This document shows, in pieces, positions 10,533-22,132 of a stretch of 64,000 nt of DNA. Below the pieces are notes generated by a model that was not told the DNA's origin, made no database searches, and saw only the letters and a list, made by a program, of their open reading frames with translations. The translations under genes and the position numbers were made by a program. Each line of letters starts with the position of its first letter. Within the stretch, counting starts at the first letter, position 1. Origin of the DNA: Scolanthus callimorphus (lineage: Eukaryota > Cnidaria > Anthozoa > Actiniaria > Edwardsiidae); the NCBI GenBank assembly GCA_033964015.1, contig CM066920.1, forward strand, positions 10,879,912 through 10,943,911. Reading direction: 5' to 3'.

Positions 10533-11342
10533 CTGAAAATGAGACATAAATTAAACAGGACTTGGCAGATGCTTTTAAGGTAGAACAAATATATAAAGAA
10601 AAGAGTCCCTAAAACTATGGAGTGCAGTAGATCCACTATAAAAGTAAACGAAACTGAGAACATCATAATAGAGCGAAATTCACATGATTGCAAGACCAAA
10701 TCGACCTGCCAATCATAAAACAAGAGAATTACAATTGTTTCTGACTGGTTCTCTTATCAGCCAACCACAAGTCGAGTGTTTGATATAGATTCTCAAACTA
10801 ATCATTTAATGTCGAGAAAAAGAAGGAATAAAATCTTAAAAATCTATGCAAATTAAGATCGCGTATCCAAACTTCCTTTACGCTTGTGATTTTCTTTGTC
10901 TAAGGTTGATGAATTATTTATGAGTTGGAGAAGTGATTTATACAAATAACGAACAATGAGACTACAATGTAAACGGAAATACAATTTTTTCGACCCTCAT
11001 CTCATACTAACTCTAAAGAACGGAAATATTCTTTCTTTGTGTAAGTCAATTTTAGTCTTCTCCTTTTAACTTGTGCTTCGGGTTTCAATTTAAATATAGT
11101 CAAATCACCCTGACTGAACACCTTCGAAGTGGTGTTGTACATGGACGGCTCGGGTACGCCGAAATGAATGAGCTTGCCCAAACTGTGGTTGCAAATCTGG
11201 CTATCTGTAAAAGATGATCCTACCGGAAAAGTGATACAAACCCTATGGAGAACAATATGATTTGATCAAACAACAAAGAAATGAATACAATGAAGAATTT
11301 TGCAGTTGAAGAGCTTTGCATCTAAATGTGCTGGCTACTTAC
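10533..11342. other. intron, nothing recognised
   Basis: AT-rich, 810 bp; no exon, tandem repeat or transposon end seen. Confidence 0.5.
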
Positions 11343-11465
11343 CTGTACATACATATCCTGTACCATTGTAGCCAGGGAAGCACGTGCAATAGAAACCGCC
11401 TTTGGTATTAGTGCACGTGGCGTCACGACTACAGTTATGGATTCCCGTGGTACACTCGTTAATAT
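11343..11465 (-). CDS. EGF-like exon, 41-residue type
   Basis: 123 nt, phase 1-1, donor GTAAGT. INECTTGIHNCSRDATC then TNTKGGFYCTCFPGYNGTG. First repeat from this side with the C-T-N-T-K-G core that dominates the rest of the array. Confidence 0.92.
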
Positions 11466-11653
11466 CTGGAAAGAAAGAAATAGATATTGTTGGAACTGAA
11501 TTAATTACTGTCGAGCTAGAGTAACTTAACTCATGATTACGACAACAATGAAAGCTCAACTTCAGCTGTTTTTATTCAGGACGGCTGAATTTCCTCATAT
11601 GAAAAATTGGGTTTGTTGATGGTCCTTTATCGGCAGGGCACCTAGAAAACGTG

Positions 11654-12736
11654 TTGTCACAAATTGAGAAACTATTGTCACAAATTGAAAAACTGTTGTC
11701 ACAAATTGAAAAACTGTTGTCCCAAACTGAAAACTATTGTCACAAATTGAAAAAGTATTGTCATAAACTGAAAAACTGTTGTCATAAATTTAAAAACTGC
11801 TGTCAAAAATTGAAAAACTGTTATCAAAAATTGAAAAACTATAGTCAAAAATTGAAAAACTGTTGTCACAAATGAAAACCTATTGTCACAAGTTGAAAAA
11901 CTATTGTCACAGACTGAAAAACTATTGTCACAAATGGAAAAACTATTGTCACAAACTGAAAAACTATTGTCCCAAACTGACAAACTATTGTCCCAAACTG
12001 AAAAACTGTTGTCACAAACTGAAAAACTATTGTCACAAACTGAAAAACTATTGTCACAAACTGAAAAACTATTGTCCCAAACTGAAAAACTATTGTCCCA
12101 AACTGAAAAACTGTTGTCACAAACTGAAAAACTATTGTCACAAACTGAAAAACTATTGTCACAAACTGAAAAACTATTGTCCCAAACTGAAAAACTGTTG
12201 TCACAAATTGAAAAACTATTGTCACAAATGGCAAAACTATTGTCACAAACTGAAAAATTATTGTCACAAACTGAAAAACTATTGTCACAAACTGAAAAAC
12301 TATTGTCACAAACTGAAAAACTATTGTCACAAACTGAAAAACTATTGTCACAAACTGAAAAACTATTGTCCCAAACTGAAAAACTGTTGTCACAAATTGA
12401 AAAAACTATTGTCACAAATGGCAAAACTATTGTCCCAAACTGAAAAACTATTGTCACAAACTGAAAAACTGTTGTCAAAAATTGGAAAACTATTGTCAAA
12501 AATTGACAAACAGTTGTCAAAAATTGAAAAACTATTGTCACAAGTTGAAAAACTATTGCAAAAAATTGAAAAACTATTCTCCCAAACTGAAAAACTATTG
12601 TCACAAATTGAAAACTGTTGTCAAAAATTGAGAAACTATTGTCAAAAATTGAAAAACTGTTGTCAAAAATTGAGAAACTATTGTCAAAAATTGAAAAACT
12701 GTTGTCACAAATTGAAAAACTGTTGCCACAAATTGT
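11654..12736. repeat. 21-bp intronic minisatellite
   Basis: About 51 units of AACTATTGTCACAAACTGAA plus one A, with C/A and T/C variants (TCCCAAACTG, TCAAAAATTG) grouped in blocks. The unit length is divisible by 3, so long open frames appear on both strands (for example 11699-12604); these are repeat shadows, not proteins. Confidence 0.95.
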
Positions 12737-12933
12737 TGTCAGGGGATTCCGATGAATATTTTAAGGAATGAAGATTGCAAATGGAATGTCTGGAATGTGG
12801 CCGGAATCCGGAATCCCGGGTCTGGAATCCAGAATCATGGATTCCCTTACATGAGGCGATACGTCGAAATGACCTCACAGGTTAACCATATCATTGTTAA
12901 CGAATTCTTAACTAGTTCGAGTTGTTATAATTG

Positions 12934-13456
12934 GTAATAATAATAATAATAATATACATTTATATAGCGCTTATACGACCGTTCTAAGCGCTTTACAACT
13001 AGAATGACATAAATAAAATGAAAAATTATAATATAGTTAAAACAAAATAAAAATGAGTAAAATCGTAACACTTAATAAAACAAAAAATAAAAAAGAGAAA
13101 TGGCAATTACATGAAGTGTAAAATAATATATGGTAAAAACAGGGTTAAAATAAGTAAAAATCATAAAAAGCTAAGATAATACTAATTAAAATTTAGCCTA
13201 AAAAGATGAGTTTTCAGCTTAGATTTAAATTCTGTTATGCTCCCTGCACCCCTTACACTCGATGGGAGCTCATTCCAGAGCCTGGGTGCGTTTGTAGAAA
13301 ATGCCTTGTATCCATAAGTTTTCAGATTAAAAGAGGGTAAGTTTAGTTTGACTGCATCATAGGAGGAGCGTAAATTTCTGGCTGGTTTGTAGACCAACAA
13401 AAGATCTTTTAGATAAGGAGGAGCTAAGTCATTTAAACATTTGTAGGTGATTAAAT
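12934..13456 (-). mobile_element. 5'-truncated non-LTR retrotransposon (LINE) 3' end
   Basis: The minus strand from about 13456 encodes the C-terminal tail of a LINE reverse transcriptase: ITYKCLNDLAPPYLKDLL, then YGYKAFSTNAPRLWNELP and FKSKLKTHLFRLNFN with a stop at 13182. A 3' untranslated part follows, with AAGCGCTATATAAATG and an ATT/TAA microsatellite at 12934-12953 as the 3' terminus, typical of L2/CR1-type elements. It ends about 80 bp from the neighbouring EGF exon. Dead fragment. Confidence 0.85.
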
Positions 13457-13538
13457 TTTAAATTTGTAGATGATCAACTTCTGGTGATTTCGGTGACCAT
13501 GTCTGGGTGATATCCTCACATTTTTCCAGATAACCTAC

Positions 13539-13661
13539 CAACACATTTAAATCCATTTCCTGAGTATCCTGACAGGCACGTGCAGTTGTAGGACCCTTTG
13601 GTGTTGGTACACAAGGCGTCCGCGTGACAGTTGTCCATGCCATGCTTACACTCATCAGTGT
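13539..13661 (-). CDS. EGF-like exon, 41-residue type
   Basis: 123 nt, phase 1-1, donor [23 protein letters not shown], then [20 protein letters not shown]. Contains the CHADA core that recurs throughout the array. Position two is T instead of I/V. Confidence 0.92.
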
Positions 13662-14224
13662 CTGTCAAGAATTAAATCAAACACAAAAATTAGAAGGTGC
13701 ATGGTTACTGCAAGAGTAACTTCGCTATTGATGCGAGTGGAACTTTGGTAGAGCGCATTTCACATGGTGTTCCTATAAGTTGAGGTTTTAGATCTTTGTT
13801 TAGTCAGCCAATCAGAATACGATCTGCAAATGGTTAGACCTTCGCGTCTTCTCGGATAAGGATGTAAAACCGAAAGTCCCGTTGCTTACATGCACTACAT
13901 TAACCTGAACTAGAGGGGTGTTAGAACAACTAAGACGCGGAAGTGCCCATCTAAGTGACTGTGCTTATGACCGCTTGGCAACCATAAGCGCTGTGAGATC
14001 CAGCGTCATTCAGCTTACGGGCTACGGGTCTGGAGAGTTGGTCTCTATACATTTACATTTAAAAACACTGGCTATTGTTTTCTTTGGTAACGACTAAACG
14101 CAAGTCGTGCCCTGATTGGATGGCTGTTGAATTTATTTAGTTTCTGATTGGCTAAGTGTATTAACTGAAATCTGAAGTCTGTTCTAATGTTTACCAGAAT
14201 GGTTTCTGCTATTACGCCACTTAC
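13662..14224. other. intron with MITE-like sequence
   Basis: Contains AGAGCGCATTTCACATGG (13752) and GTCAGCCAATCAGAATAC, words shared with the foldback families seen at 33625 and 60591, so a degraded element is likely. No exon. Confidence 0.45.
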
Positions 14225-14347
14225 CTAAGCACCGGAAGCCGTTACCATAGTAACCCTTCTTGCATTCACAACTGAAGGAGCCCTTGTTGTTGGTACACAA
14301 GGCGTCATCGTGGCACGTGTCCGTTCCAAAGGCACATTCTTCAAGGT
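14225..14347 (-). CDS. EGF-like exon, 41-residue type
   Basis: 123 nt, phase 1-1, donor GTAAGT. LEECAFGTDTCHDDALC then KGSFSCECKKGYYGNGFRCL. L-E-E-C instead of I-N-E-C at the calcium site. Confidence 0.92.
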   Translation of the reverse strand, partial: TLKNVPLERTRATMTPCVPTTRAPSVVNARRVTMVTASGA

Positions 14348-15052
14348 CTGAGAAATAAATTAAAATTAATTTCAAAATGTGTTTTGGGGCCAACAGCAAT
14401 CGATATTGAGTTCATAAAGCCGAAACAATGCAAGAAAGGAGAAATCAATTAATAAAAATCTCCCTCATAAACTAGAAGAATTAAATACGAGTTTGTTGTG
14501 CAGTTCGAGTGATGCTTGAATTAGATAATTCTTTCTCTGGTTCTCGAAAATTATCGTAATTTAATATTTCGGCACTTCAACGTAACATTTCCTTATTTTT
14601 TAAAAGGCCCATAGTCAACCGGGAACCTTTGCGCTTTGTTTTCAATTGGATCTATTGTCATTCAACAACTGTGATTGGCTGCTACTGTAGGTCCCTTCCT
14701 ATTGTTCTTCGAATTTCACAAGTTCAAACTGAAAATTTGCATCGAGTTTTCAACTGCGTTTTATTCTTGTGAGCCTGCAATGCGACTTGGGTGCTTATGG
14801 GCCTTTAAGCAGTCCAGAAGCCACCAAATCGCGCGCTCTGATTGGCTCGCGAGCGGTCCGGGTCTTAGGATGGATTGGTGGCGCGCGCTAACGTCTGTGG
14901 AGTGTTTTTGCTATTTCAGTGTAAGCAAAAAATAAATATTCGGTCTGGGTCAGTATTTTGAAGACCTCGGTTACGGTATTTCACAATCCGGACCTCCGGT
15001 AAATATCACATATACCAATAACATATTCATCCCAGAGAATGGGCCAGCATAC
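14348..15052. other. intron, nothing recognised
   Basis: 705 bp; no exon or named repeat seen. Confidence 0.5.
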
Positions 15053-15187
15053 CTGTACAGTTCACGCCATCTCCAGAGTACCCGACTTGACATTTGCAAT
15101 AGAACGAGCCGTTAGTGTTAGTACAGTAGCCATCGACATGGCAATTATGAAAAAAAGCTAAACTGGTGTTGTCGCATTCGTTGATAT
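15053..15187 (-). CDS. EGF-like exon, intermediate loop
   Basis: 135 nt, phase 1-1, donor GTATGC. INECDNTSLAFFHNCHVDGYC then [19 protein letters not shown]. Its Cys1-Cys2 loop (DNTSLAFFHN) is intermediate in length between the 41- and 50-residue classes. Confidence 0.92.
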
Positions 15188-15287
15188 CTGTAAAAAAGAG
15201 AGAGCGAAAAATGAATAATGCATAGTAACTAAAGGTTGTTTGAACCTTCTCCTTGTGGTGAAGAAACAGATAACAAGTAATTCGTAC

Positions 15288-15410
15288 CAACACATGTGAC
15301 TCCATCTCCTGAGAAGCCCAGAAGACATGTGCAGTAGAACAAGCCATTGGTGTTGGTGCAGTTGGCGTCCGCGTGACAGTTGTGAGTGTTTGAAGTACAT
15401 TCGTCAATAT
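15288..15410 (-). CDS. EGF-like exon, 41-residue type
   Basis: 123 nt, phase 1-1, donor [23 protein letters not shown] then [19 protein letters not shown]. Very close to the short exon at 32246 in its loop (SNTHN versus ATNTHN). Confidence 0.92.
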
Positions 15411-16108
15411 CTGAAATAACAGAGGTGAACATACGTTTTTCGGTGCTAAATTTACCTAAAAAGGAAAGGTAACTTAGTTATTCTTTTCTTTTCCCTTTTC
15501 ACATAACAACCAACATTACTGGATGCCCGAAGGTGTTCTCATTATTGCCCCACATGGTGAATATTACCTCCTATCCATAAAAAACTCAACGAGCTCATTT
15601 CCTTTCTCAATTTTATTCACCAATTTGATGAGCGATGCTTTTATGCTTGGAGGAATGGTATGTTGATAGTTGTATGTTGTATGCTGTGTATCGCTCTACC
15701 CAATTCATTAAAATGGAGCACCCTTGATGTTTGTGCGCTCTGGAGACCAGTCCAAACTGGTCACACACGATACACAAACCATACTAATGTCATCCTAAAA
15801 AAAAGTCCTCTAAGTGCCGTGATGAAGGAGGAATAACGAAACAAGCATGACCTCGTGATGTAACAAGCAGAAACAACAACGAGTGGTTAGCACAGTCTCA
15901 GTTAATAAAAGCAGCATAACGCCGTGTCTGTCTCTAACACGCGCCAATATCGCTGGCTAAACTTAGTAAAGTCAGCAAGAAACCGATTTGAATACGCTAC
16001 GTGTAGCGTAGCGGGAAAATTTGTAAATCCGGAAGGACAAAGTTCCGTGTTCCGGATTAAAACGTATCCGGATACGTGTGGAGAGAACACTACTTGCACT
16101 GCACTTAC
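15411..16108. other. intron, nothing recognised
   Basis: 698 bp; no exon or repeat identified. Confidence 0.5.
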
Positions 16109-16261
16109 CAACACAACTGACTCCATTTCCTGAGTATCCCGTTTTACACGTGCAGTAGAAAGACCCCTTGGTGTTGGTGCAGTTGGCGTCCGCGTGACAG
16201 TTGTGCGCATACTGATCATAGTGAAAACTGGCCAGGGCTTTACTATCACATTCATTGACGT
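16109..16261 (-). CDS. EGF-like exon, long loop
   Basis: 153 nt, phase 1-1, donor GTAAGT. Loop [20 protein letters not shown] is one residue longer than the standard 150-nt exons; the rest is standard. Confidence 0.93.
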
Positions 16262-16357
16262 CTAAGGAAAAAAATGAGATAATGTTAGCGTAATTACATC
16301 ATTATAAGCACCCAGAGCAGAGTATAATAAAGTGAAGCATCACAGAAGACAACTTAC

Positions 16358-16507
16358 CAACACATGTGACTCCATTTCCTGAGTACCCCGTGTGACACGT
16401 GCAGTAGAACGACCCCTTGGTGTTGGTGCAGTTGGCGTCCGCGTGACAGTTGTGCGCGTAATGATCATGGTATGGTGCTAAAGCATCACTTCGGCATTCA
16501 TTGATAT
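16358..16507 (-). CDS. EGF-like exon, 50-residue type
   Basis: 150 nt, donor GTAAGT. Loop INECRSDALAPYHDHYAHN, ending SGNGVTCV. With 16831 and 17057 it forms a triplet that looks duplicated as 23342, 23567 and 23796. Confidence 0.93.
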
Positions 16508-16830
16508 CTAAAATAAAAATGTGGCGATTTCTTGGTATGTATTAAGTCTCATGTCAGGAACGTCTTCAACAATAGTGATCAATTCTTTACATATTGATGC
16601 AATGGCTTGAAGTAAATATTTTCAAAGTTATGGGTGGAGAATGAACAATGCGAGACCATGGCTTAGAATCCAAATCGAGACTATTCCTCATACATTCTCT
16701 GTAAATTGGCACATGCAGCTCATAATACGAGAAATGTGGAGTTTCACAGAATTTCCGATGGACTATGTGACTCCCCTACATAGTGTGTCCTCGAAGAGCT
16801 TTCAGGACACACTTGAAACTTGACACTAAC
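16508..16830. other. intron, nothing recognised
   Basis: 323 bp with no feature seen. Confidence 0.5.
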
Positions 16831-16980
16831 CTACACACGTGGCTCCATCTCCGGAGTATCCTGTATGACATGTGCAGTGGAACGACCCCTTGGTGTTGGT
16901 GCAGTTGGCGTCGGCGTGACAGTTGTGGGCAAGACTTTTGTATCGCTCAGAAATAGTGTTAGGAAAGCACTCGTTTATAT
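16831..16980 (-). CDS. EGF-like exon, 50-residue type (RYKxL loop)
   Basis: 150 nt, donor GTTAGT. Loop [19 protein letters not shown], core with FHCTC instead of FYCTC, ending GDGATCV. Confidence 0.93.
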
Positions 16981-17056
16981 CTAAATAAAAAAAAAATTAC
17001 GTCGCTGTATCTGGGTCTGAATATTGTTGCTACTGGTCCCGAGATCATACACTTAC

Positions 17057-17206
17057 CCACGCAATGAACACCGTCTCCAGAATAACCAATCAAGCACGAG
17101 CAGTAGAACGACCCCTTGGTGTTGGTGCAGTTGGAATCCGCGTGGCAGTTGTGCGCGTAGTGACTGTGGTATGGGGCAAGCGCATTTGTATGACACTCAT
17201 TGATAT
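17057..17206 (-). CDS. EGF-like exon, 50-residue type
   Basis: 150 nt, donor GTAAGT, only 76 bp from its downstream neighbour. Loop [19 protein letters not shown]; core YCSCLIGYSGDGVHCV. Confidence 0.93.
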
Positions 17207-17567
17207 CTGTTTAAGATAAGACTTAGTTAGGACTGCATTTTTCTCAAATTTACCAAAGAATGACCGTCGGATGTCAAAGGTTCACTTTGGATCCTAATTG
17301 AAATTCCCTGATCTCCCCTAGTTATTTTGTGTTGGATTCTTTGACCACGCGGCTTATACCAAGAAGGCAATTATTTCTGTCACAAATTCCAGTACCCGAT
17401 GGTAGTAATCAAGAACGAAATTCATTAAATTTAGTTTCACAAAAGACCTTTTTATTAAAAGCCGTTATACAATAATCATTAAACATTGAACGAAATCCAA
17501 GGAAGTCGGCTCTACTGATCATAAACGTCGCTCCCCATATGACAGACCTCCCGTCTTTTTTTCTTAC
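17207..17567. other. intron, nothing recognised
   Basis: 361 bp without a recognisable element. Confidence 0.5.
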
Positions 17568-17717
17568 CAACACACGTTACTCCATCTCCTGAGTATCCCG
17601 TATGGCACGTACAGACAAACGACCCGTTGGTGTTGGTGCAGTTTGCATCCGCGTGACAGTTGTGGGCAAGATGCTTGTAGCGAGCAGACATACTACTCGG
17701 TTTACACTCATTGATGT
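17568..17717 (-). CDS. EGF-like exon, 50-residue type (RYKHL loop)
   Basis: 150 nt, donor GTAAGA. Loop [19 protein letters not shown]; core GSFVCTC with V in the aromatic-adjacent position, shared with 21054. Confidence 0.93.
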
Positions 17718-18109
17718 CTAGCATTGTACCAAAATATATGTTAGAAATAAAGACAGTCTTATAAAAAGAGTGGTACAATAATAACGAAGTAGCACAAAGA
17801 AAGAGTATAAAGAACATCTGCAATTGAGTCACGTAGCCTTTGGTAAAGTTGAAGTTGTAGATGTAGTCGTATTAAGATATATATGAACTCTCAATGATAA
17901 ATGATTGGATGAAACAATGCATAAATATGGATCAGTAAGTATTCGCACTCTCCGAAGTTGCCATAGAAAACAGGTATTTTCCTCAGTGTTCCCCCGGCGA
18001 CGAAGGTAAATACACAAGAAGACATGCTTCCTTTTTGTTATTTAGATTCGACAGAGGGCGAATACCAAGTGTAAACTGCCGTTATGGCAGTCAGCAGTGA
18101 GTACAAATA

Positions 18110-18925
18110 CCAACGGTCTCATTGAGTCAAGAGAGAGAGTCAAGAGATTTCACAAGGTGGAGTGTCGTTTATTGCTGTTAAAAGGCAAAGAAGAATCGTC
18201 AGTCAGATAACAACGTGGAACATATGGTACAGTAAACATTAAAAGAGAAACGTTGTTGAAATGATTGAAGTGTGACTAAAAAAGAACACTACCAGTATGA
18301 TGATGTTTCTGTTTTTAAGTCAAGTTTTCAAGTGTCTGGTTTGATCTCCTGGTCTGTCGTTGGGAGAATCAAGAGTTGAGAAGCATGGTCAGTCAGATAA
18401 AAAAGTGGAGCATATGGTACAGTAAACATCTAAAGAGAATTGTTGTATAAAAGGCTCAAGTGCGTGACTGAAAAATAACACTATGATATGATGATGTTTC
18501 TGTACTCAAGTCAAGTTTTCAAGTCTCTGGTTTGATCTCCTGGTCTGTCGTCGGGAGAATCAACAGCTGAATGTCACAGAGTGATAGGTCGTTTATTGCT
18601 GTTTAACGGCAAAGATGCCTTTCGTCAGTCAGATAGCTAAAGTAGAACATATGTCACTGTAAGGTGGAAGTGTGACTGAAAAGTAACAATATGTTATCAT
18701 GTTACAGAGTGGAATGTCGTTTATTGTTGTTAAGCGGCAAATAAGCCATTATTCAGATAATTTAAAGTAATAATGTCAACGTAAACGATCAAGAGGCGGA
18801 CGTATGACTGATAAGGAACACCATGTTATCACGATGTTTGAAAGTTGAAGTGATTGAAGTGTGAAAGAACATTATGTTATCATGATGTTTCTCTTGTGAA
18901 GTTGAAGTTGAAGTGCAACTGAAAA
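18110..18925. repeat. degenerate direct repeats, roughly 150-240 bp period
   Basis: Words such as TGTCGTTTATTGCTGTT, GTCAGTCAGATAA, GGAACATATGGTACAGTAAA and GATTGAAGTGTGA recur three to four times with indels. Unit boundaries are diffuse. Confidence 0.7.
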
Positions 18926-18932
18926 GGAACAC

Positions 18933-19678
18933 TAAGGCCGTGGTCAGACTTGTGCTTGAGATCATGTTCTAGTGCACTGCTAATTGGATTTTTTCTAGCT
19001 TGCGCTTGGGAAACGACGGGGAGCCAGGAGTAGGCCGACAACTGATAAGTTGACAGATTGTCAATTCTTAACTTTTTTCACGAACTTTTAAAAGTAAGCT
19101 GTGAATCAACTATTGATCATTTTGTTGTTTCTTCGGCGTACAAAAGCACATAGATATCAAGCACCGGCGTAAGTGGCCGTAAGTACAGTGTAATTAGGCA
19201 TTTCAGAGGCCGAGTAGCTCATCGGATCGGGCCAGGACGGCCAGATATTTGGAGTAAAGTTCAACAATCCCATCGGAGTATTATGTGATGGGCCAGCTAC
19301 TCCAGGTTTGGAACAAAGCATTATGTGTAAAATAACCATTTGCAAATGCTTTGTTCGGTGGGAACATGTTGCCCAAGTATACAAGAGGCAAGATCAGCCA
19401 CGGAACCCAAAAATTAACTGGCGTAAAATTACTAATTTCGACTGTAGATTGAGTGGCATCTGCCATGTAATGTTTGCATAGTAGCGCTCAAGCTCACTTT
19501 TTGTGAGCTTGGTATGCACTGCGGCCCCTTTGAAAATCGAGTCAAACGGCTCGGATTTCGAGCACACATTCCAGGGTCTTGCTAGACCGGTCAGACTTTA
19601 AGAGCGACCCAAGTGCACTGTAGCTATGGTGATAATCCGATTAGTACGGAGCTCTAGTACAAGTCTGACCACGGCCTA
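18933..19678. mobile_element. Harbinger-like non-autonomous DNA transposon
   Basis: Inverted ends GGCCGTGGTCAGACTTGT (left) and the complement of GGCCGTGGTCAGACTTGTAC (right) are flanked by TAA on both sides, the 3-bp target typical of PIF/Harbinger. About 740 bp. Minus-strand short frames (19466 downwards) begin MADATQSTVEISNFTP but are interrupted; no transposase is recognisable. Confidence 0.7.
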
Positions 19679-19768
19679 AGTTATCATGACGTTCCATGAT
19701 AGTCAATGGCATTTTCAAGTCAATGTGATGTGTACAGTTTGTGGCTTTCAGATTTTAAAGTTTCTTAC

Positions 19769-19918
19769 CAACGCAGCCCACACCATTCCCTGAGTATCCA
19801 ATGTGACACGTGCAGTAGAACGACCCCTTGGTGTTTGTACAGTTGGCGTCCGCGTGACAGTTGTGGGATAAATGTTTGTAACGCGTAGATATGCTAGAGG
19901 GATGACATTCATTTATGT
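19769..19918 (-). CDS. EGF-like exon, 50-residue type (RYKHL loop)
   Basis: 150 nt, donor GTAAGA. Loop INECHPSSISTRYKHLSHN; end SGNGVGCV. Confidence 0.93.
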
Positions 19919-20551
19919 CTGAAATGGAACAATAATTACAAAAAAAGACTATGAGTTCGAGTATGAGTCAATAGATAGTTCACGAGGAGCCAATCAGAAT
20001 GCAGGATTCGTGATGGTATGCGAGTAGGTTTCTACTAATACCGGTTAGTCGACGGGACAACGCGCATATCGATAGATACATCAAGGATACATTCATTCTG
20101 GTACCCGGCTCGTCACCTCGCGAGATAAGCTCTAGTGACAGCTACTGACGCATACGTCAAAGAAAATGAACTATTTTGCCTCACAATTACTTGTATAGCG
20201 TAGTGGTCGAAGGCATGGGTTTAAAAGACGACTAGCAAACCAACTGTGGTGTTATTTCGAGTCCAGCGATGTTTAATGTTGTCCAATGCATGTTGAATAT
20301 CGTATAAATCACCGGAAACGTAACTCAAGGGAATGGTGAATGATGTTGGATCATGTTGAATAATGTTGAACCATTGAGCTAAATAAACCGCAAAAATCAA
20401 TGTGTTCCTCATGTATAATGTTGGAAATCTTTTAACCATTGGTTTCAACTGATTTGAACACTGTTGGGCATCGCTGACAATTACGCACCAAGTACATCAA
20501 AAGAAGAGTTGAGTGGGAATGTTTTCTTGAATTGTGTGACCTTAGCCTTAC
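19919..20551. other. intron, nothing recognised
   Basis: 633 bp; a run of TGTTGAA-type direct repeats at 20270-20365 but no named element. Confidence 0.5.
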
Positions 20552-20701
20552 CAACACAAGTTACTCCATTGCCAGAATATCCAACATGACACGTGCAGTA
20601 GAACGACCCCTTGGTGTTGGTGCAGTTTGAATCCGCGTGACAGTTGTGCGCATAGTGACTATGATATGGCGCTAAAGCAGTTGTGCGGCATTCATTGATA
20701 T
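20552..20701 (-). CDS. EGF-like exon, 50-residue type
   Basis: 150 nt, donor GTAAGG. Loop [19 protein letters not shown]; core CHADSNC; end SGNGVTCV. Confidence 0.93.
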
Positions 20702-20793
20702 CTGAAAATGTATAAATCAGGCTAAATAAAACTGTTCGTTAAGCTAACGTAGTAAGCATAATTTAAGAATATATTGAGCTTGGTTAAGCCTAC

Positions 20794-20943
20794 CAATACA
20801 CGTGACTCCGTTCCCTGAGTATCCTGTATGACACGTGCAGTAGAACGACCCCTTGGTGTTGGTACAGTTGGCGTCCGCGTGACAGTTGTGAGCAAGATAT
20901 CGATGATTCGACGATAGAGTGGCAACGGAACATTCATTGACAT
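20794..20943 (-). CDS. EGF-like exon, 50-residue type (HRYL loop)
   Basis: 150 nt, donor GTAGGC. Loop VNECSVATLSSNHRYLAHN, closest to the outermost exon at 63619; end SGNGVTCI. Confidence 0.93.
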
Positions 20944-21053
20944 CTGAAAAGAAAAACGGAAAATACTTTCTCAATAACAAATTACTCCACCGATTTGATA
21001 AATAGTATAATCAGTCCATATTCAGTTCAACAAAATATTAAAAAAAAACTCAC

Positions 21054-21203
21054 CAACACAAGATACACCATCTCCTGAGTATCCAAGATGACATGTGCAA
21101 ACGAACGACCCCTTGGTGTTGGTGCAGTTGGCGTCCGCGTGACAGTTGTGGGCCAGGTGCTTATATTTGGACGAAATTGCATTTGGCTTGCATTCATTGA
21201 TGT
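21054..21203 (-). CDS. EGF-like exon, 50-residue type (KYKHL loop)
   Basis: 150 nt, donor GTGAGT. Loop [19 protein letters not shown]; core [18 protein letters not shown]. Confidence 0.93.
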
Positions 21204-21345
21204 CTGACGATAAATGTGTTAAGTATAGTTATGAGACATCTTGACAAAACTAAAGGGGGCATCAGTCAAGACGGAAAATATTGCCAAACGGCAATCCTAG
21301 GTGAAAACCTGGCTACATAATAAACTGGTTTGAAAACATTCTTAC

Positions 21346-21494
21346 CCACACAGGTGACTCCATTTCCCGAGTACCTATGTGACACGTGCAGTAGAACGAC
21401 CCCTTCGTGTTGGTGCAGTTGGAATCCGCGTGACAGTTGTGAGCATAATGACCGTGGTATGGAGCCAATGCTGATGTTTTGCATTCATTGATGT
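21346..21494 (-). CDS. EGF-like exon with one-base deletion
   Basis: 149 nt instead of 150, donor GTAAGA. The frame is intact through loop [19 protein letters not shown] and CTCHIG, then shifts: plus strand GAGTACCTATGTGAC lacks one base of the usual C run (around 21375). Splice sites are intact. Either a broken exon that must be skipped or a sequence error. Confidence 0.85.
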
Positions 21495-21982
21495 CTGAAA
21501 GGAAAAGGAAAGTATTGTAGAGCAACCAAATCTAACGTCGATCACTCGTAACAGTAACTAAACTGACACACGTGTGATCCACGGTGCACAGCTTTACCCC
21601 TTTTCTCTCATGAGAGCTCCAAGTGAAAGGAATTCAAAGCTATCAATAAGCCACTCAGAACAGAGATAAGTGGATGCGGTTAGCGGATCCGGGAACTCAG
21701 GAGCGGACGCCGAGTGAGCCGCGCAACAAACACACTGCAAACCACTCATGATTGTAAACTGCATTGTATAAATTGCAGTCCGCATCTAAAAAGGATCAGA
21801 CATCCACATCTGTAAACCGCAACTGAACATTGATATGGATATTTACGGCATACAAAATGCACACATTTACTGCGCCACCTAGCCATTCATTTTGAAGTTA
21901 TATATCAAAGCAATAGATACTTGTGTAGGTCTCGTTTAAGGTCATATAAAGATCGAGTGACTCACACTTTAGTTTTACTCAC
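21495..21982. other. intron sharing homology with the intron at 30473-30599
   Basis: Bases about 21865-21982 (GCGCCACCTAGCCATTC, TAGGTCTCGTTTAAGGTCAT, GAGTGACTCACA) align with the intron before exon 30600, indicating a copied exon-intron block. Confidence 0.6.
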
Positions 21983-22132
21983 CTGTGCATGATACACCGT
22001 CTCCAGAATAACCAATAAAACAGGTACAGTAGAACGACCCCTTGGTGTTGGTGCAGTTGGAATCCGCGTGACAGTCGTGGGCGTAGTGACCATGGAATGG
22101 AGCCAGGGCTGTCGAACGGCACTCATTGATAT
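21983..22132 (-). CDS. EGF-like exon, 50-residue type
   Basis: 150 nt, donor GTGAGT. Loop INECRSTALAPFHGHYAHD (D for the usual N before Cys2); core [16 protein letters not shown]. Confidence 0.93.

Larger units (their letters stand above)
17718..19768. other. 2-kb intron with direct repeats and a transposon
   Basis: Holds the degenerate direct repeats at about 18110-18925 and the Harbinger-like element 18933-19678. No exon seen. Confidence 0.6.

Noticed and set aside
11699..12771. Long open frames on both strands (up to 302 residues)
   Set aside because: Produced by the 21-bp tandem repeat; no start context, no domain, simultaneous openness in several frames.
13182..13400. Separate host gene on the minus strand
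   Set aside because: The sequence is the tail of a LINE reverse transcriptase followed by a LINE-type 3' end.
15902..16255. Frames rich in T, P and R over EGF exons ([17 protein letters not shown] type)
   Set aside because: This is the same EGF exon sequence read in a wrong frame; it recurs over most exons of the array.
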